Below, in pieces: positions 11,801-23,434 of a stretch of DNA of 64,000 nucleotides. The notes below the pieces were generated by a model that saw only the letters and a program-made list of their open reading frames with translations, was not told the DNA's origin and did not search any database. Numbering within the stretch: position 1 is the first letter of the stretch; each line of letters opens with the position of its first letter. A program made the position numbers and the translations under genes. Source of the stretch: Diadema setosum (taxonomy: Eukaryota; Echinodermata; Echinoidea; Diadematoida; Diadematidae); assembly GCF_964275005.1 (NCBI RefSeq), contig NC_092702.1:2407001-2471000 (forward strand). The letters are read 5' to 3'.

Positions 11801-13663
11801 AAGTCAACGTGCATAATAATTAATTGAAAGATTTACAAAACAAAAGCACATTGGCTACACGAAGAAGGTTCATAAGATGGCGTTCGAAGTGGCTATAATT
11901 ATTCACACAGCTGTCAGATTTCTATGATGAGTGGAAAAAAAAAAATCCACAGGTGCATTAATGATGTCTTCCATGATCGGCCGTGGGTTCGTTAAGCAAT
12001 CTGAAGATTAAACGCTAATTACATAATACTCCTATCGGCTATATTTTGCTCGTGTGCAAATTATAAGTATCATAAATGAAATTGAATTTCACCTGTAGTG
12101 ATGATAAAGCATATGCCACAAAAATAAACCACGTCCAGAAATAGGCCGGTGCAAAGGTGTTCGATGAAGTGTACATTGTGAACTCTCTCTTGAAAGCCGA
12201 TTTCATCAGTTTTGCCGATTACGGCCTTTACTTCAAAATTTAACTGATATCATGGTTCTTCATTCATTGTGTCAGAATAGTGCAAAAACATGCAGGCTTA
12301 ATGTTAATTTGTATTTCATCATTCTGCGCATTTTTTTTTTCGCGCATCCCCCGTGCCTCATCCTATATAATGTAGCCTATAATCGCTCATCTTTGATATG
12401 GATACATGAATAAGGGACGGCGAAAAGTACTTTACCAGTATGATAAAGACATTGTATTTCTTATAGATAGAAGCTGGCGCATGATTATGCAATGGCACTG
12501 AATCAATTGTCATTCTAAGCTTATACGAGTATACTCATGTGAGGCAGCTCCAGTTTGGCGCGTAGGCCTATAAACGTGTTACAAAAATTCTTTTGTGGCG
12601 GCCGCAGTCGAACATGATGGAATCAAAGGAAATACATGACTGTTTCGCGTGACTCGATCCATCTCTTGAATTAACCTCCTTGGCTTTACACAAGTCGACA
12701 ACCACAATTTATATACCAGTGTATATACAAGAACAAGCAAAAACATAAGAGACAGAAAGTATGCGAGAACATGTAAGGCCTGAACACAAAGACTACTATA
12801 TAATTGCCGTCAGCTATGGGCCCTCGCTGCAAAGTTTATAAATGTTCAAGGTATAAAGAACAAGATAGTGTGTACATAGAGACAATTGAACAAACGAATT
12901 ATGTCTATTTTTTCCCCTCAAAATAACTGTAGGCGTACTATTTTGTTTTTCCTTGACATTGATTGATTTCATTCAAATCATTCATGAATCAACACATTCT
13001 GGGTGTAACTTGAACAAAAACAGTACAAATGCAATTCAAAACACAATCAAATCCATTCTTCAATTTATACTGCAAATAATCTCTCTTCAACATAAATAAC
13101 TCGACTATGAATCACTCCCACTGATAATTCCCTCACGAAAAAAATTAATATTGACAATAGGTCTATACTAAAAACACAGCTACATGCTTTGAATCCTTAC
13201 GTTTTCATGAAATGCACACAAACACGCACGCACACACACACACACACACACATATTGGATATACATTGTATTATAATTCATGTTATTCATACATAATATA
13301 TATATATATATATATATACATATATACGTACATTATAGTGTGTTTTAACTCTTTTTCAGATGGGCAATTTTCATATAGATTATTCTGAAATAAAAGTGCA
13401 AAAAATTACTTACGGGACCAGCCAATGGTCTCTGCAAATGCCTGCAACTCCGCATTCCTCAACTTCTTGTTGGTCCAACTCTCGTGGGCGGTGTTGTAGA
13501 AGTAGGGTCTGTCCTCAAAAAACTGGACGAGCCTTTCATTGATGTCGGCGTCTTCTTCATCAGGTTCGTAGTCTTCGTGGTCGTTACCAGGCCTCTCAGC
13601 TTCTGCTCCAGGAGGCTGTGACTCCCCAGATTGCTTGTCCTTTCCGCTTGCTTTAGATGCCAT
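8366..13663 (-). CDS. MADF-domain protein with BESS-like C-terminal region (4 exons, 393 aa)
   Basis: The exons are 13663-13414, 10417-10230, 9898-9632 and 8842-8366; all junctions are GT-AG and phases agree (1, 0, 0). Residues 1-40 are acidic and disordered. Residues about 40-135 form a MADF (Myb/SANT-like) domain: an acidic start INERLVQFFEDRPYFYN, W-T-N-K-K, then RWKNWRTDYGKL and WKLQRLAFLAPFI. Residues about 145-235 are Ser/Thr/Arg-rich, and exon 4 opens with an amphipathic region (IFAAWLRSVV...FGISMKYLQSV) resembling a BESS protein-interaction motif. C-terminal residues are low complexity, rich in Ser, Pro and Gln. MADF-BESS proteins are known sequence-specific DNA binders and transcription regulators, so a nuclear role is inferred. 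MADF-like proteins also accompany PIF/Harbinger transposons, so domestication is possible. The start was chosen at 13663; the frame opens upstream to 13738, but that part looks non-coding. Confidence 0.82.
9632..9898 (-). CDS. MADF gene exon 3
   Basis: Acceptor TGTTTCAG, donor AAG-GTACAA, 267 bp in phase 0. It is Ser/Thr/Arg-rich and ends with a short helix (GEVNSILSQLLKEKR). If the donor is not used the frame reads on to a stop at 9539, so an intron-retaining shorter form is possible. Confidence 0.7.
10230..10417 (-). CDS. MADF gene exon 2
   Basis: Acceptor GTGTGTGCAG, donor AAG-GTAAGC. It is 188 bp and completes the split codon from exon 1. It carries the Trp-rich second and third helices of the MADF domain (RWKNWRTDYG, WLQRWKL). 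Confidence 0.82.
10784..11530. mobile_element. piggyBac-like non-autonomous element in MADF intron 1
   Basis: The left end is TTAA-CCCCATACAGCCCAAG and the right end is the inverse, GCTTTATAGGG-TTAA. The TTAA target site together with CCC at the tip is typical of piggyBac. No transposase frame. It contains a palindromic GGTTGCCATGGCAACC at 10943-10958 and a 13-bp G run at 11476-11488. Confidence 0.8.
11590..11665. repeat. GT/GA microsatellite
   Basis: GTGTGTATGTGTGTGTGCG followed by a (GA)n run and another (GT)n block, inside MADF intron 1. Confidence 0.8.
13228..13320. repeat. (CA)n and (TA)n microsatellites
   Basis: A (CA)n block near 13228-13250 and a (TA)n block near 13298-13320, close to the 3' side of MADF exon 1. 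Confidence 0.85.
13414..13663 (-). CDS. MADF gene exon 1
   Basis: Starts ATG GCA TCT (MASKASGKDK) and ends with TCC C before the donor GTAAGT. It codes the acidic N-terminus and the first helix of the MADF domain. Confidence 0.8.
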
Positions 13664-14100
13664 GTTGTATTTTAGCAACACAATGCTGTAAATATGCTTA
13701 GTTGTATTTGTATCAAATTGCCAATGTGCGATCAACAAACGAGAGATCTAGTTGTACACAGAGCGCCTGTATTATACTGCACGCTATATATTGCACGGTC
13801 GCCTTCCCCGCGCAGCTACAGTACGAAACACGCACGGGCCCCGTGCTGCGTAGAACGCACGACAACTATACATGCAATGAGATATGTCGATATCCGGAAA
13901 ATCGCCGCGCCGTCCGTCTCTCTGTACAGACTGACCTTGTCCTGACCCCGAAGGACCCGTACGCCAAGAATAGTGACATAGAATGACGCTGTGAACGAAC
14001 TGCCGCAGCTCGAAGCTCGTTCGAGCAACCGCATGAAAGATCGTCGACAAAAGGCCCTTAGTCATTATCGCAAGGCGCCCGGGAAAAAAATGTGAATAGC
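13664..14100 (-). promoter_or_regulatory. Likely promoter region of the MADF gene
   Basis: A GC- and CpG-richer stretch directly upstream of the MADF start codon, in AT-rich surroundings. Overlapping short frames on both strands look like composition effects. No TATA box was firmly identified. Confidence 0.4.
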
Positions 14101-14215
14101 ATTAATTGCGCAGGATGTACACAAGGAAAATAAAAAATCATGGAGGTAAACCAATAGGTCTACGACATTGAACCATGCACCTACGCCATTTTGTAAACGA
14201 TTCTACATCACATTC

Positions 14216-14379
14216 CAGGGGCGCGCGGATCCAGGAATTCTGTAAAGGGGGGGGGGGGGGGGGAGGGGAGGTGGGCGCAACTAAGTGCCACTTCTGGGTT
14301 TCATTTCATTTTTTTTTTTTTTTAAGGAAAAATAAAGGGGGGCGTGCGCCGGTTGCGCCCCCCTCTGGATCCGCCACTG
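14216..14379. mobile_element. hAT-like MITE with 5-bp target duplication
   Basis: Termini CAGGGGCGCGCGGATCCAG and CTGGATCCGCCACTG are inverted repeats, flanked on both sides by CATTC. Inside are a 17-bp G run (14247-14263) and a T run. CAG(G/T)GGCGGATCCAG ends are widespread in animal hAT-type elements. Confidence 0.78.
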
Positions 14380-14384
14380 CATTC

Positions 14385-15390
14385 AATGCAATCGTTTTAC
14401 CCACATTCGACTGCCCGCAAAAATTACCGGCATAGCCCTACGGGGCCCTTAAATTAAAATAGAGCGAGTATAGACTCTACGATTGACATACTGTTTTAGT
14501 GATTGAAATGAAAATCCTCACACCCTCCAGAAAAGATTTTAATACGATAAGGTATAGAATATGACATTATAGTATTTTAAGATTTGGCTCACTCATGCAC
14601 CTGTATACTGAAAGAGATTAACTGTGTTGAGTCCATCATTTTGACTGCTTTCGGCATTTAGGACCCTACAGATAAAATGATTATGACAGCCCAAAAGAGA
14701 TTATTGCAGGAATTACGTTCTCTTGCACAGAGACGTCTTTCAATTCAGTAAAGTTAAAGCAAAGTGCGAGATAGTTTAGTATCCGAGAACATGACACCGG
14801 CCCATGCGTGTTCACGAGGAATCAGGATTCTGCCATTCGAGGCGATAGATTAAATGGGAATATTTAAGTGGAGTTTGATAGATTACATTATGATAGACTT
14901 TGTCACTTTTTCATTCATAGGAAAGAGATTTTTTTTCATCTTTTAATTCACTGCTCAGTGACAAACTGTCAACAATGCTGAATTAACCACTTCTGCCGTT
15001 TCTTCATATTGCGTACATAATATTTAGAAATATTTCTTTTTCATACTGCATGTCTGGCATCTTTGAATACATTGAAATATGCTTTGAATTTTTATTCAAA
15101 CTTCCATATAAAGCCATATTTTTTCTTGGCTGTTTATGTGGTTTTGTGCGTAAACCTATACACAATAATAATGATGAACTTCCTATATAACATGAATATT
15201 AGAATTGTATGTTTTACTTTCTCTTTATGCGAGTGACCCTTTAATATTTTATAATGCATGCTGTTGGAAGTTCTTCTAAAATGAAAACGGAAATCACACT
15301 AAGCTGTGGACCTGCATGGCCTATTCATATTTTGCTTACATTTTGTTACAATTTAACATCCACTTCTCTATATTAATAGGTCATAGATTA
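14385..15390. other. No gene seen
   Basis: AT-rich intergenic sequence on both strands; no exon-like island or repeat boundary recognised. Confidence 0.4.
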
Positions 15391-15897
15391 TGATGACACT
15401 GCATCACAAAACCAACAAAAACTCGACAGACATGGATTTTTAGTTAAGGGCAGATTCTAAAAGTAGACTCTAAGCTTTAAAATGATGTAGGCCCTATAAC
15501 TCAATTCAAATGGACTCTCCTAAAATTATTTATCTAGATATTGGAAAGCACACAGTCTGGAAAATTCGTGTGAGCTGAGAAAAGAAGCTCCGAAGTACAG
15601 GGTCCCCTATTCAAGCACTTTATCTTTACCAAGCCGCACTAGCTGTGTCATTAATGGGACAAAAAGCAGGATGTAAACCACCGCAGCAGCAACAATGAAG
15701 GGATTATCAAATTAAGCTGAAATTGAGCATGCCCTATCAACACATTCTGCCCATGACTAATGCCAACTTTCAAAGCAGTAGCATCGTCTTCTCAAAAGTT
15801 ACTTGAGCTGAAAGTGAAGAGTGTGCAGAGGATTTTTCAAGAAATGAAAAGGGGTCTCTGAGACGTACCTAATCACACTCCTCTACACACACACTGT

Positions 15898-15949
<52 letters not shown>

Positions 15950-16157
15950 CGTTGTAGAAAAACTGCGGAAAGCACACTTTCCCATTCATTTTATGATATC
16001 AAACATAAGAATAATGTAGAAAAAGAATAACTTTTTCAGAAATTATGAAAAATGCAAGATTGACTTGATTGACCCCTGTCACATTTTTTGAGTTCTCATA
16101 TAAAATCAAGGGCTGCGACTTTCTGTTAGTAAATGGGTTTTGTGATTCATGGTCACA
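15391..16157. mobile_element. MITE family C, copy 1
   Basis: Left terminus TGATGACACTGCATCACAAA, right terminus GGTTTTGTGATTCATGGTCACA in inverse. The same body recurs at 60660-61355 (same orientation) and 30357-31483 (inverted). A (CA)n array at 15899-15948 sits inside this copy but is absent from the copy at 60660. Confidence 0.8.
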
Positions 16158-16343
16158 TTATCATATTATTACTCGATGAATACTGATACATGAACTTTAA
16201 TATGAGAGGATAGACTGTTGAACGTTTCCCATTTTATAAATTATTCTTTATGTAGGCCTATACAGATATTTTAGCACCAGCAGGAGTGAGCAACCATCCC
16301 GCAGCAGTATAGTGGGCATGAGAAGTTGTCAGACCGTCATAAA

Positions 16344-16572
16344 CGGGTGCACGTCACGAGACCGACACCCATGAGTCATACAGCCCATGAGTTCGACACA
16401 AAGCAAACAATAAGGTCCACGAGACCGACACCCCGTGTTGTATCTGTTGAACTCATGGGCTGTTTTCACCTATAGTGTCGGTCTCATGGGCTTTATTTAC
16501 CTAGTGTCGAACTCGTGGGCTGTATACAAGGACTTGTGGGCTGTATGACTCATGGGTGTCGGTTTTGTGGGA
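16344..16572. repeat. Hairpin-forming inverted repeat
   Basis: GAGACCGACACCCATGAGTC and the adjoining CATACAGCCC (from 16359) are mirrored at about 16535-16565. Shorter words (CCCATGAGTTCGACAC and its inverse) recur between the arms. Probably a small foldback element. Confidence 0.75.
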
Positions 16573-17730
16573 TGACCCCTCATGCAACACTCTAAATGGA
16601 GACAACTAACAGACTCACAAAGACACTGAAATGTATGTATTTTTCCTAATTAAACTTTGTTATTCTAGCATGATGATCATACATGCTAAATGTGAATTCA
16701 TTCAAATAAAATATTGGGGAAGTATAGAGACATCATTAAAATCGAAGTTTTCTGGTTATTATCCTGGTTAGAACGATTTATTTGGCATAATCCTTCAATA
16801 TGATTTGTTTGTTTGTTTTAATTTTGATTGTGTATTTTCTCAGGCGTGTCAGGTTTGCTTTAAAAAGCACACACATTCAGCAAGGGAATTGACGTTCAGT
16901 TTTCATTTACCTGAATGTTATCATTTACATAATAATAGCATTCCTTTTTTTAAAACATGACGAAATCTGTAAAGTCGTGGTTGAAGCAATATTATGTGGT
17001 CTACTAGTTCATTCTAATATATTCATTTTTGTACTGGAATAATTTCAGTCGGTCAAGATAAACATAATACGTTCTACGTATAATTCCACGCCTATGTGAA
17101 TTTTGGGACCTATAGTTTTACAAGCGTTACAAGCTTTCATGTAGGCCCCATCATACTTCTGATATTTCCTCGTGACACTTCATGATGGTATGATGACCAT
17201 TTTTGTGTTCAGTATGTTCTGGGTTTGTTTGGGGTTGTTTTTTTTCTCTCTCTCTCTTTCTTCAATCCCATGGTTGTATATGATTTCTATTCTTGTTGTT
17301 TTACTGTCAATATTTTGCAATTTAATTGAGAAAGTGGAAATATGGCATTAAATTGAACTGAACTGAATATGCATTTGATTGAATTCATTTTGCTTTCAAA
17401 ATAGTGTTCAGTCAGCCATGCAGCATCGAGATTGTCGAAATATGTTTGAGAAAGTTGATAACAGAATGTAAGAGATGAAACTACAGTGGTGAAATCAACA
17501 AAAAAGTAATTGTATTAGTAATCAAAATATTGACAGTACACACTCTAAAAAATGAAATGGTAAATCATCATTTTAAACGACTTCAAGCATATTGCATGAG
17601 ATAATTAAGACATTTTAAGGCAACATGCGTTAACATCTTCAACAGAAACATTTCAAGATCACACATACACTCATGCCACCTACATTGCAAATAGCGATAT
17701 GATACAGTAGTAGACATACATTGTTCATAC
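16573..17730. other. No gene firmly seen
   Basis: AT-rich. It should hold the continuation of the candidate exon at 17731-17829 if that exon is real. A phase-0 acceptor-like site near 17485 leads to 22 codons and a stop, but this is weak. Confidence 0.3.
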
Positions 17731-17829
17731 CCTCTTGAGACCCTCTCCCAGCAGATACACGGGCACTTCACCTTCGGTCATTCCGTTCTCCAGCTTGCTG
17801 CCGTCGCCACTTTTCGATATAGACCACAT
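17731..17829 (-). CDS. Candidate orphan first coding exon (33 codons)
   Basis: ATG at 17829 opens a GC-rich frame in AT-rich DNA and ends LLGEGLKR at a donor AGG-GTATGA, phase 0. The peptide runs MWSISKSGDGSK, LENGMTEGEVP, VYLLGEGLKR. Codon choice (CTG, GAG, AAG, GGC) is unlike the surroundings. A stop codon lies directly before the ATG in frame, and a plausible acceptor (ATAATCTAG) lies 25-30 bp further upstream, so a 5' untranslated exon may exist. The phase would allow joining to MADF exon 3 or 4 (an alternative promoter skipping the MADF domain), or to an unseen gene. I do not recognise the peptide. Confidence 0.33.
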
Positions 17830-17851
17830 TCATGAACACGTGAGCAAACGA

Positions 17852-20299
17852 CGCACTAGATTATAGAAAATACATTGATGTAGCCGCCAGTGCTAGAAAT
17901 ACCATAAATATTTGAAACACTGCTCATCTTTCCACGAAAATACCGCAATACCGCACTCGGCGGCTCTTCACAAAAATATAACCATAATGAACTCTATAAT
18001 ATACAGCAATTTGCGTTCAGCACAATAGACCAGTTCGTATAACTAAAATTCTACTTTGCGCATGAGCAGAAAAAGGTAATTTGTACTAACAGACATTTGG
18101 ATTGTTGATTCACTGAAATAAGCATCTGTATGATTATTCATTTGATCCTTATCTAAATAGTTGTGCTTGCTAGCACATCCACCTGACAGCAAGCTTATGA
18201 AATGGTATGGCAGTATCAAAAGAAAAATGTTATTGCATTCAATACAAAACAATGAAATGGACGCCTGCTAAAAATGTCAACTGACGGATTCATTTGGGTC
18301 ACGTGGTCTAAACACAAGTTTAGTCTTTGTTTGAACACGAATTCCATAAATTGTTACGTAGGGGAAACTGATTATGCTGCTTTAAAAACGAGTGAAGTGT
18401 CTAGCCAACTAAGAAATTACGTGAACATCGAGGTTGGTGCATTGCAAAGGTGCACAATGTTGTCTTACAGCAAATTTGTCCATTACAATTTTTTGTCATA
18501 GAATAATGATGTTATTGTTCAGCTATGCACATTATTACGTCGAACAAGGGAGGAGTTATGTAAAAGGAATATGAATTCTTCACGTTTCATCAAACACAGC
18601 AGGCTCCATTTCAGCCGCTCTGATCTTTCAAAATAAAGTACATATACTTCGTAAAAGCGTATTTCAGCGTTTTGTTGTTTTTTTACTTGTTTTTTTTTTT
18701 TACTCTTTACTGTGAAAAGCAGTTTTACCCTGCATTTTGATTCGCTGCTCCACTTCAAAGCACACCCATTCACAGATCGTTAAACACGAGTATACTGTAT
18801 CGTAAGAAAATAACTTCGACGTTGTATATAATCATTTTTTTTTTTTTGGGGGGGGGAATCATTCATTTTTTCTCCAAAATCTGAGGAGTTGCATGGAGGA
18901 AAAAAAAAAAAAGATCCATAAATCTCTTTTCGAAACACTCAGAGGATTCTGCACAACAGGCTTACCATGTTAATCACGTCCCAGTGAGCCCATCAAATCG
19001 TAATCTTATGTGTCTGCGGGGGTTGGATGTGTGTGTATATTTGTTTTTATATAGCTACTTTGTGATTTCTCAGTTCTTCTATCAGTCAAACACTATTATG
19101 ACTACTTAATTATCAATTTCGATATATTATGGTAAGGTTATCAATTATCATCATTTTCATGATTTGAATGAAATCTCGAATACAGGCTATGGAAAACGTG
19201 TGTATAAGAAAAGATGTGGATGGGAGGATATTCCAGTAATAAGTAATGACAGTTGTATTTACTAACTGGCTGATGCGAATTAATTTCTTTCGACTGTTCA
19301 TCTAAACTGCTAAATACGATTATTTTTTTTTTCAACGATTTTGACGATATTGATCCCAAAGCACGATTTGGCAAAACTGCTGTCACCTCACTTGATCAAC
19401 TAATGTTAAAAACGCGAATGTCCGCGCCTCCTTTTTTTTTTTTTTCTGTGAACTAGCAAGCGATCACCATTCAAGGTCTATAATGGCGGTGTTTATCGAC
19501 ATAACCTCACTTTACCACAATAAACGTATCATAATATCATTACAAAGTCTGTAAAATAGGAATAACATTATCATATCTCAGTCACAGCACCGCAGTCACA
19601 CAGAAATATCACACCAGGCAACCACCCACTGAAGAGTGACGAACTTGAGTTGTGATATGCAGTTTATGATGCGCTTACCCATCACGGGATAAGAAAACCG
19701 CTTTTGGTCGGGGTACGTCAAAATGGCGGCTGTATCTATCACTCAAAACGCCTCTGCCACACACCAACTATGGACCTACTACACATGGATATTCATCGCT
19801 CGTTAATTAATTCATGCACCTGTATATGTCAAAAAGCGTCACCATAACATTTTAAACATTTACATGTCTTCCTGCTTTGATCTGAACCGCCGACAGCCAG
19901 CCTTGATAAAAAAGAAAAAACAGGATGGCGCTTTGAAAAATCTAAAAACTAAATGGAAAGAAGAGAATATACGGGCCTAAGAAACTCTCCTAATGCAAGA
20001 AATATGCGTGTGCAGCTGCATGCATAGTGTATGGTTATTGTGGAATTATCGCTCAATTATTTCATTGGCGAAGTGCGCGTATACTTTACGAGAGAAACCA
20101 AAATATTTTAGCCGGTTGATTGTGATTTGTAATCTATTTTCCCCCTCATTTTCGTCCACGAGTCCACGTTAGTAACTACTAATGTTGTGACATAAATTTG
20201 CCATGTTTTGAGGTTTGCAGCTGCTCCCCATCACTGATGTTTATCCAAACGCATCAGTTGAGTCTGAGAGGGAACATTGGACAGCCAGGTACGACCAAG
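17852..20299. other. Non-coding stretch with possible promoter motifs
   Basis: Mostly AT-rich. Two ATGGCGG words preceded by A-rich sequence (about 19482 and 19722) resemble YY1 sites and could mark a promoter. A 48-bp segment at 18966-19013 (minus strand) has both an acceptor (CCCCCGCAG) and a donor (ATG-GTAAGC) but stops in all frames, so at best it is an untranslated exon. Confidence 0.3.
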
Positions 20300-20860
20300 G
20301 TGAGGGAAACGGTTCTTTTGTCAGTGACAATGCACGTTTACACAAGGGTCTACGGCAATTACCCCCTGGGCAATTACCCCGGACCCTTCCCCTGGCCCTA
20401 ATCCTAATCCTGAACCCAATCCTAACCCAATCTCCTAACCCTAACCCTAATCTTAACTCTTACCTTACCACTAACCAGTATTTAGCTGGGGGGGGGGGGG
20501 GGGGGGGGGTAATTGCCCTCTGGGGGTAATTGCCCGGATACGTACACAATGATCGTCTCGTCCAAACATTCTGAATGTAGGCCTACTCAATTTTAAGATG
20601 CACACAATGAAGTGGCAGCGGTGATGATAAATCACAGTAAGACAGTTTGATGTAAAAAGATGATGCTGTCTTGCCGACGCTGTATTCTGTCGTGGACCTG
20701 CTACACACATGGACTCTAAACGGAGGTCCTTTCTTTGATCCGACGTTACATGCATCACTGCCAACCGATTATGTGCATCTTGATGAGTACATTCAGATGT
20801 TTGGACAATGACGATTGTGTAATCGTTCATCGTCACTGACAAAAGAACCGTTTCCTTCAT
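20300..20860. mobile_element. Composite inverted-repeat element with telomere-like block
   Basis: GGAAACGGTTCTTTTGTCAG at about 20308 is mirrored at about 20835-20857. Nested inside, GGCAATTACCCCCTGGGCAA at about 20353 is mirrored by GTAATTGCC words at about 20510-20535. Between these lie degenerate CCCTAA/CCTAAT repeats (20395-20465) and a 22-bp G run (20488-20509). The short reading frames on both strands share a peptide only because of the inverted repeat. Confidence 0.6.
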
Positions 20861-22873
20861 TTCGGTTTTATTTCGCCGAGGTGCCTTCCAGACTTAACTG
20901 CCTTTGGAAAATCGACAATGATGGGAAGCAGCAAACCTCAAATCGTCACAAATTTCATGTCACAAAATTAGTAATAACTGAAGTGGATGCTAGTGGACGC
21001 ACATGTAACGTTGCTTAATGGTAAGACATGATAATAAATGTAGTCTACCATTACTATCCATGTTTACTCTGAAACAATGTGCAAAAAATTGGGAAAATTA
21101 GATTGTGTCCCTAACCGACTGGCATGAAAATAAAAGTAATTTGTTACCAATTTGCCCATGAGCTAACTCTGAACTGGCTTATTTATATTCAAGAACTCAC
21201 TCCGACGGCACAGACGTACACAAAAAACACTTGCACGAGCTTGACGTCATGGGTTTTTTTGAGTCCGTATACATTCTTGCCTTTTATTTATACATTTTAC
21301 ATGAGTTTACCATAAATTTTGTCATTAATATCATGTACAACCGAACAAATATCATTATATCCAGTAGTAATACATCATCTTCAGTGGCTTATCAAGCATG
21401 CTTTAAGTGACCCATTCCAGTTGGCAAGGAGAGGGGAAAAAGTGAAAAAAACAAAAAAACAACACTAGACATGTCAGCCCTGCATTCGTATCGAGAACTG
21501 TGTTTCATATTCACAAAGAGCTACGTAAAAATGTAGTATGCTGCCTTAAAATGGGTCACACAGCTGTGCTGTTCTTTATCATATCATTCCCAGAATTCCA
21601 TTTAGACGAGAAGTATACAAAAATTGCAGGCATTACACATGTTAGTACAAAATATTAGATGATATGTATTGTATGGAGCATACAAGCCAATACATTGAAA
21701 GTCTACATAAAAGTATAACGCATGCAAGGAAATAAAAAGCACTATTTCAAGCGCACTCCAACTTGGACAGGAACCCCTCCAACAAAATCTTCATCAGACG
21801 ATGATGTCACAATCTGTTTCCATGGTGATTCCTCACAAGCAAGCATAATGAACTCTAAGAAAGAGTGCTAATTCACAGAGTATTCACTTGTCTGTGTATT
21901 TCACATCATCATTGACTATAGCTGATATCTTGTCTATGTAATTAATATTAATTACATAGATGAGATATATTAATATTAATTACATGCCAATCAATTAATA
22001 GAAATAAATTGCTTGAATTTTCAAATAACATTATTCAAATCTTTAAGATAATATTGAATGGAAGAGACGGATGGTACAATGGAAGGAACATGGAAAAAAT
22101 ATGACTGACAAATGAACAAAATCATAAGTATACTTTTCACTTAATACTTGAATATAACAATGACAAATGAAGCTAAAATTTCCTACAGATAAAATAAAGC
22201 ATTTCAGAACAGAAGAAAAAGTGCACAGAAACACAGCAAAAACAATACCAATGCTATGGACTTCCATGTCAGTGGGGATCTGTTAATGGTTTTGATATTG
22301 ATAATAAAGAAACTTGAATTGGCAAAAATCGAATAATAGCAAGCATCAAATTTGTTGTGCACCCATGTCCTCTGTAATACAGTACAGACTGTATACCAGC
22401 TCCTCAACATGATTCAATAGTTTCATATACCTGCCTATTAAGAAGAGAATTACAAATAACTGAGTTTGCTTCAGTTTCATGGAATTATTCCACTGACCTC
22501 ATCAACAGACAATGTTCAATTGATAAAAACAAATATTGTTCCTGTCATTTGCATCTCCCGTTTTTCATTTTAATGCACTTTAGAAACCAGAACATGTACT
22601 CTGTCCATGCATATGTGAAATATATCTATGATTATAATTATAAAGATTACATACTTTTAGGATTTTACCTGCAAAAGTCCAAAATTTATGGAAGAGACAC
22701 ACATCACTATAGAGGAATCATAAGACAAACAAAAAATACAAAGTAAAACTGCTTACAGCAACTAGCAGAGAGTAAAAAGAAAAAAAAAAATGTCCATGGG
22801 ACATAGAGATTTTCTCTTTTCTGCTAAGTTAACCATGAAAAAAAAAAATCAACAAAAATACAGAGAAAGAGCT

Positions 22874-22904
<31 letters not shown>

Positions 22905-23434
22905 TTGTGTGTGTGTGTCAGTGAGATAGATAGAGAGGGATAGGGCGGGGCTTGAAAAGAGAGCTCATATCATTAAGTGGTATATTAGCGGCTATGCCAC
23001 TATCGTAATATACCAACACAGAACATTTTGGCACATCAGCTGAATGCACTGGCTTGGGAGTATCTTTGACATGACTACGATATATTGTTATTCTTCCCAA
23101 TTGATAAAAAGAAAATCCTACATAAATGTCTGCATTGGGCAGATATATGTTTTCCAAGAGTGAAGTAACTGGAATATTGTTTTCACTAAAAACAAAACAA
23201 AAAACCACAATACATCTCTAAAAGTGGTGGAAGGCTGTCTAAATACAACCACATTACTTCTTTCAACGTTTCAATCACAGCATTATGAACGTAACAGCCA
23301 TTACAACTCTGTCCATTGCAAAAAGGTATGGTAATAGGCAAAATATCTTCAACTAAATAGTTGAGAATCACTTTCTTATACACAAGGTGCCAGGAATAGG
23401 TCATAGCAGTACTATTACTCTTCACTGCCCATTG
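20861..23434. other. No gene firmly seen; palindrome and microsatellite
   Basis: It contains a 28-bp perfect AT palindrome at 21933-21960 with a partial second copy at about 21966-21985, and a (GA)n(G)n(GT)n tract at 22866-22917. Minus-strand frames at 22918-23425 were considered and not accepted as a gene. Confidence 0.45.
22866..22917. repeat. (GA)n-(G)n-(GT)n microsatellite
   Basis: GAGAGAGAGAGAGAGAGA, then a run of G, then GTGTGTGTGTGTGTC. Confidence 0.9.

Noticed and set aside
20198-20860. Short frames on opposite strands sharing the peptide ETVLLSVTM
   Set aside because: The similarity is explained by the inverted repeat at 20308/20857.
22918-23425. Two overlapping minus-strand frames of 96 and 79 codons with protein-like composition
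   Set aside because: No family recognised, and frames of this length arise by chance in 64 kb of AT-rich DNA. I did not treat them as a gene.
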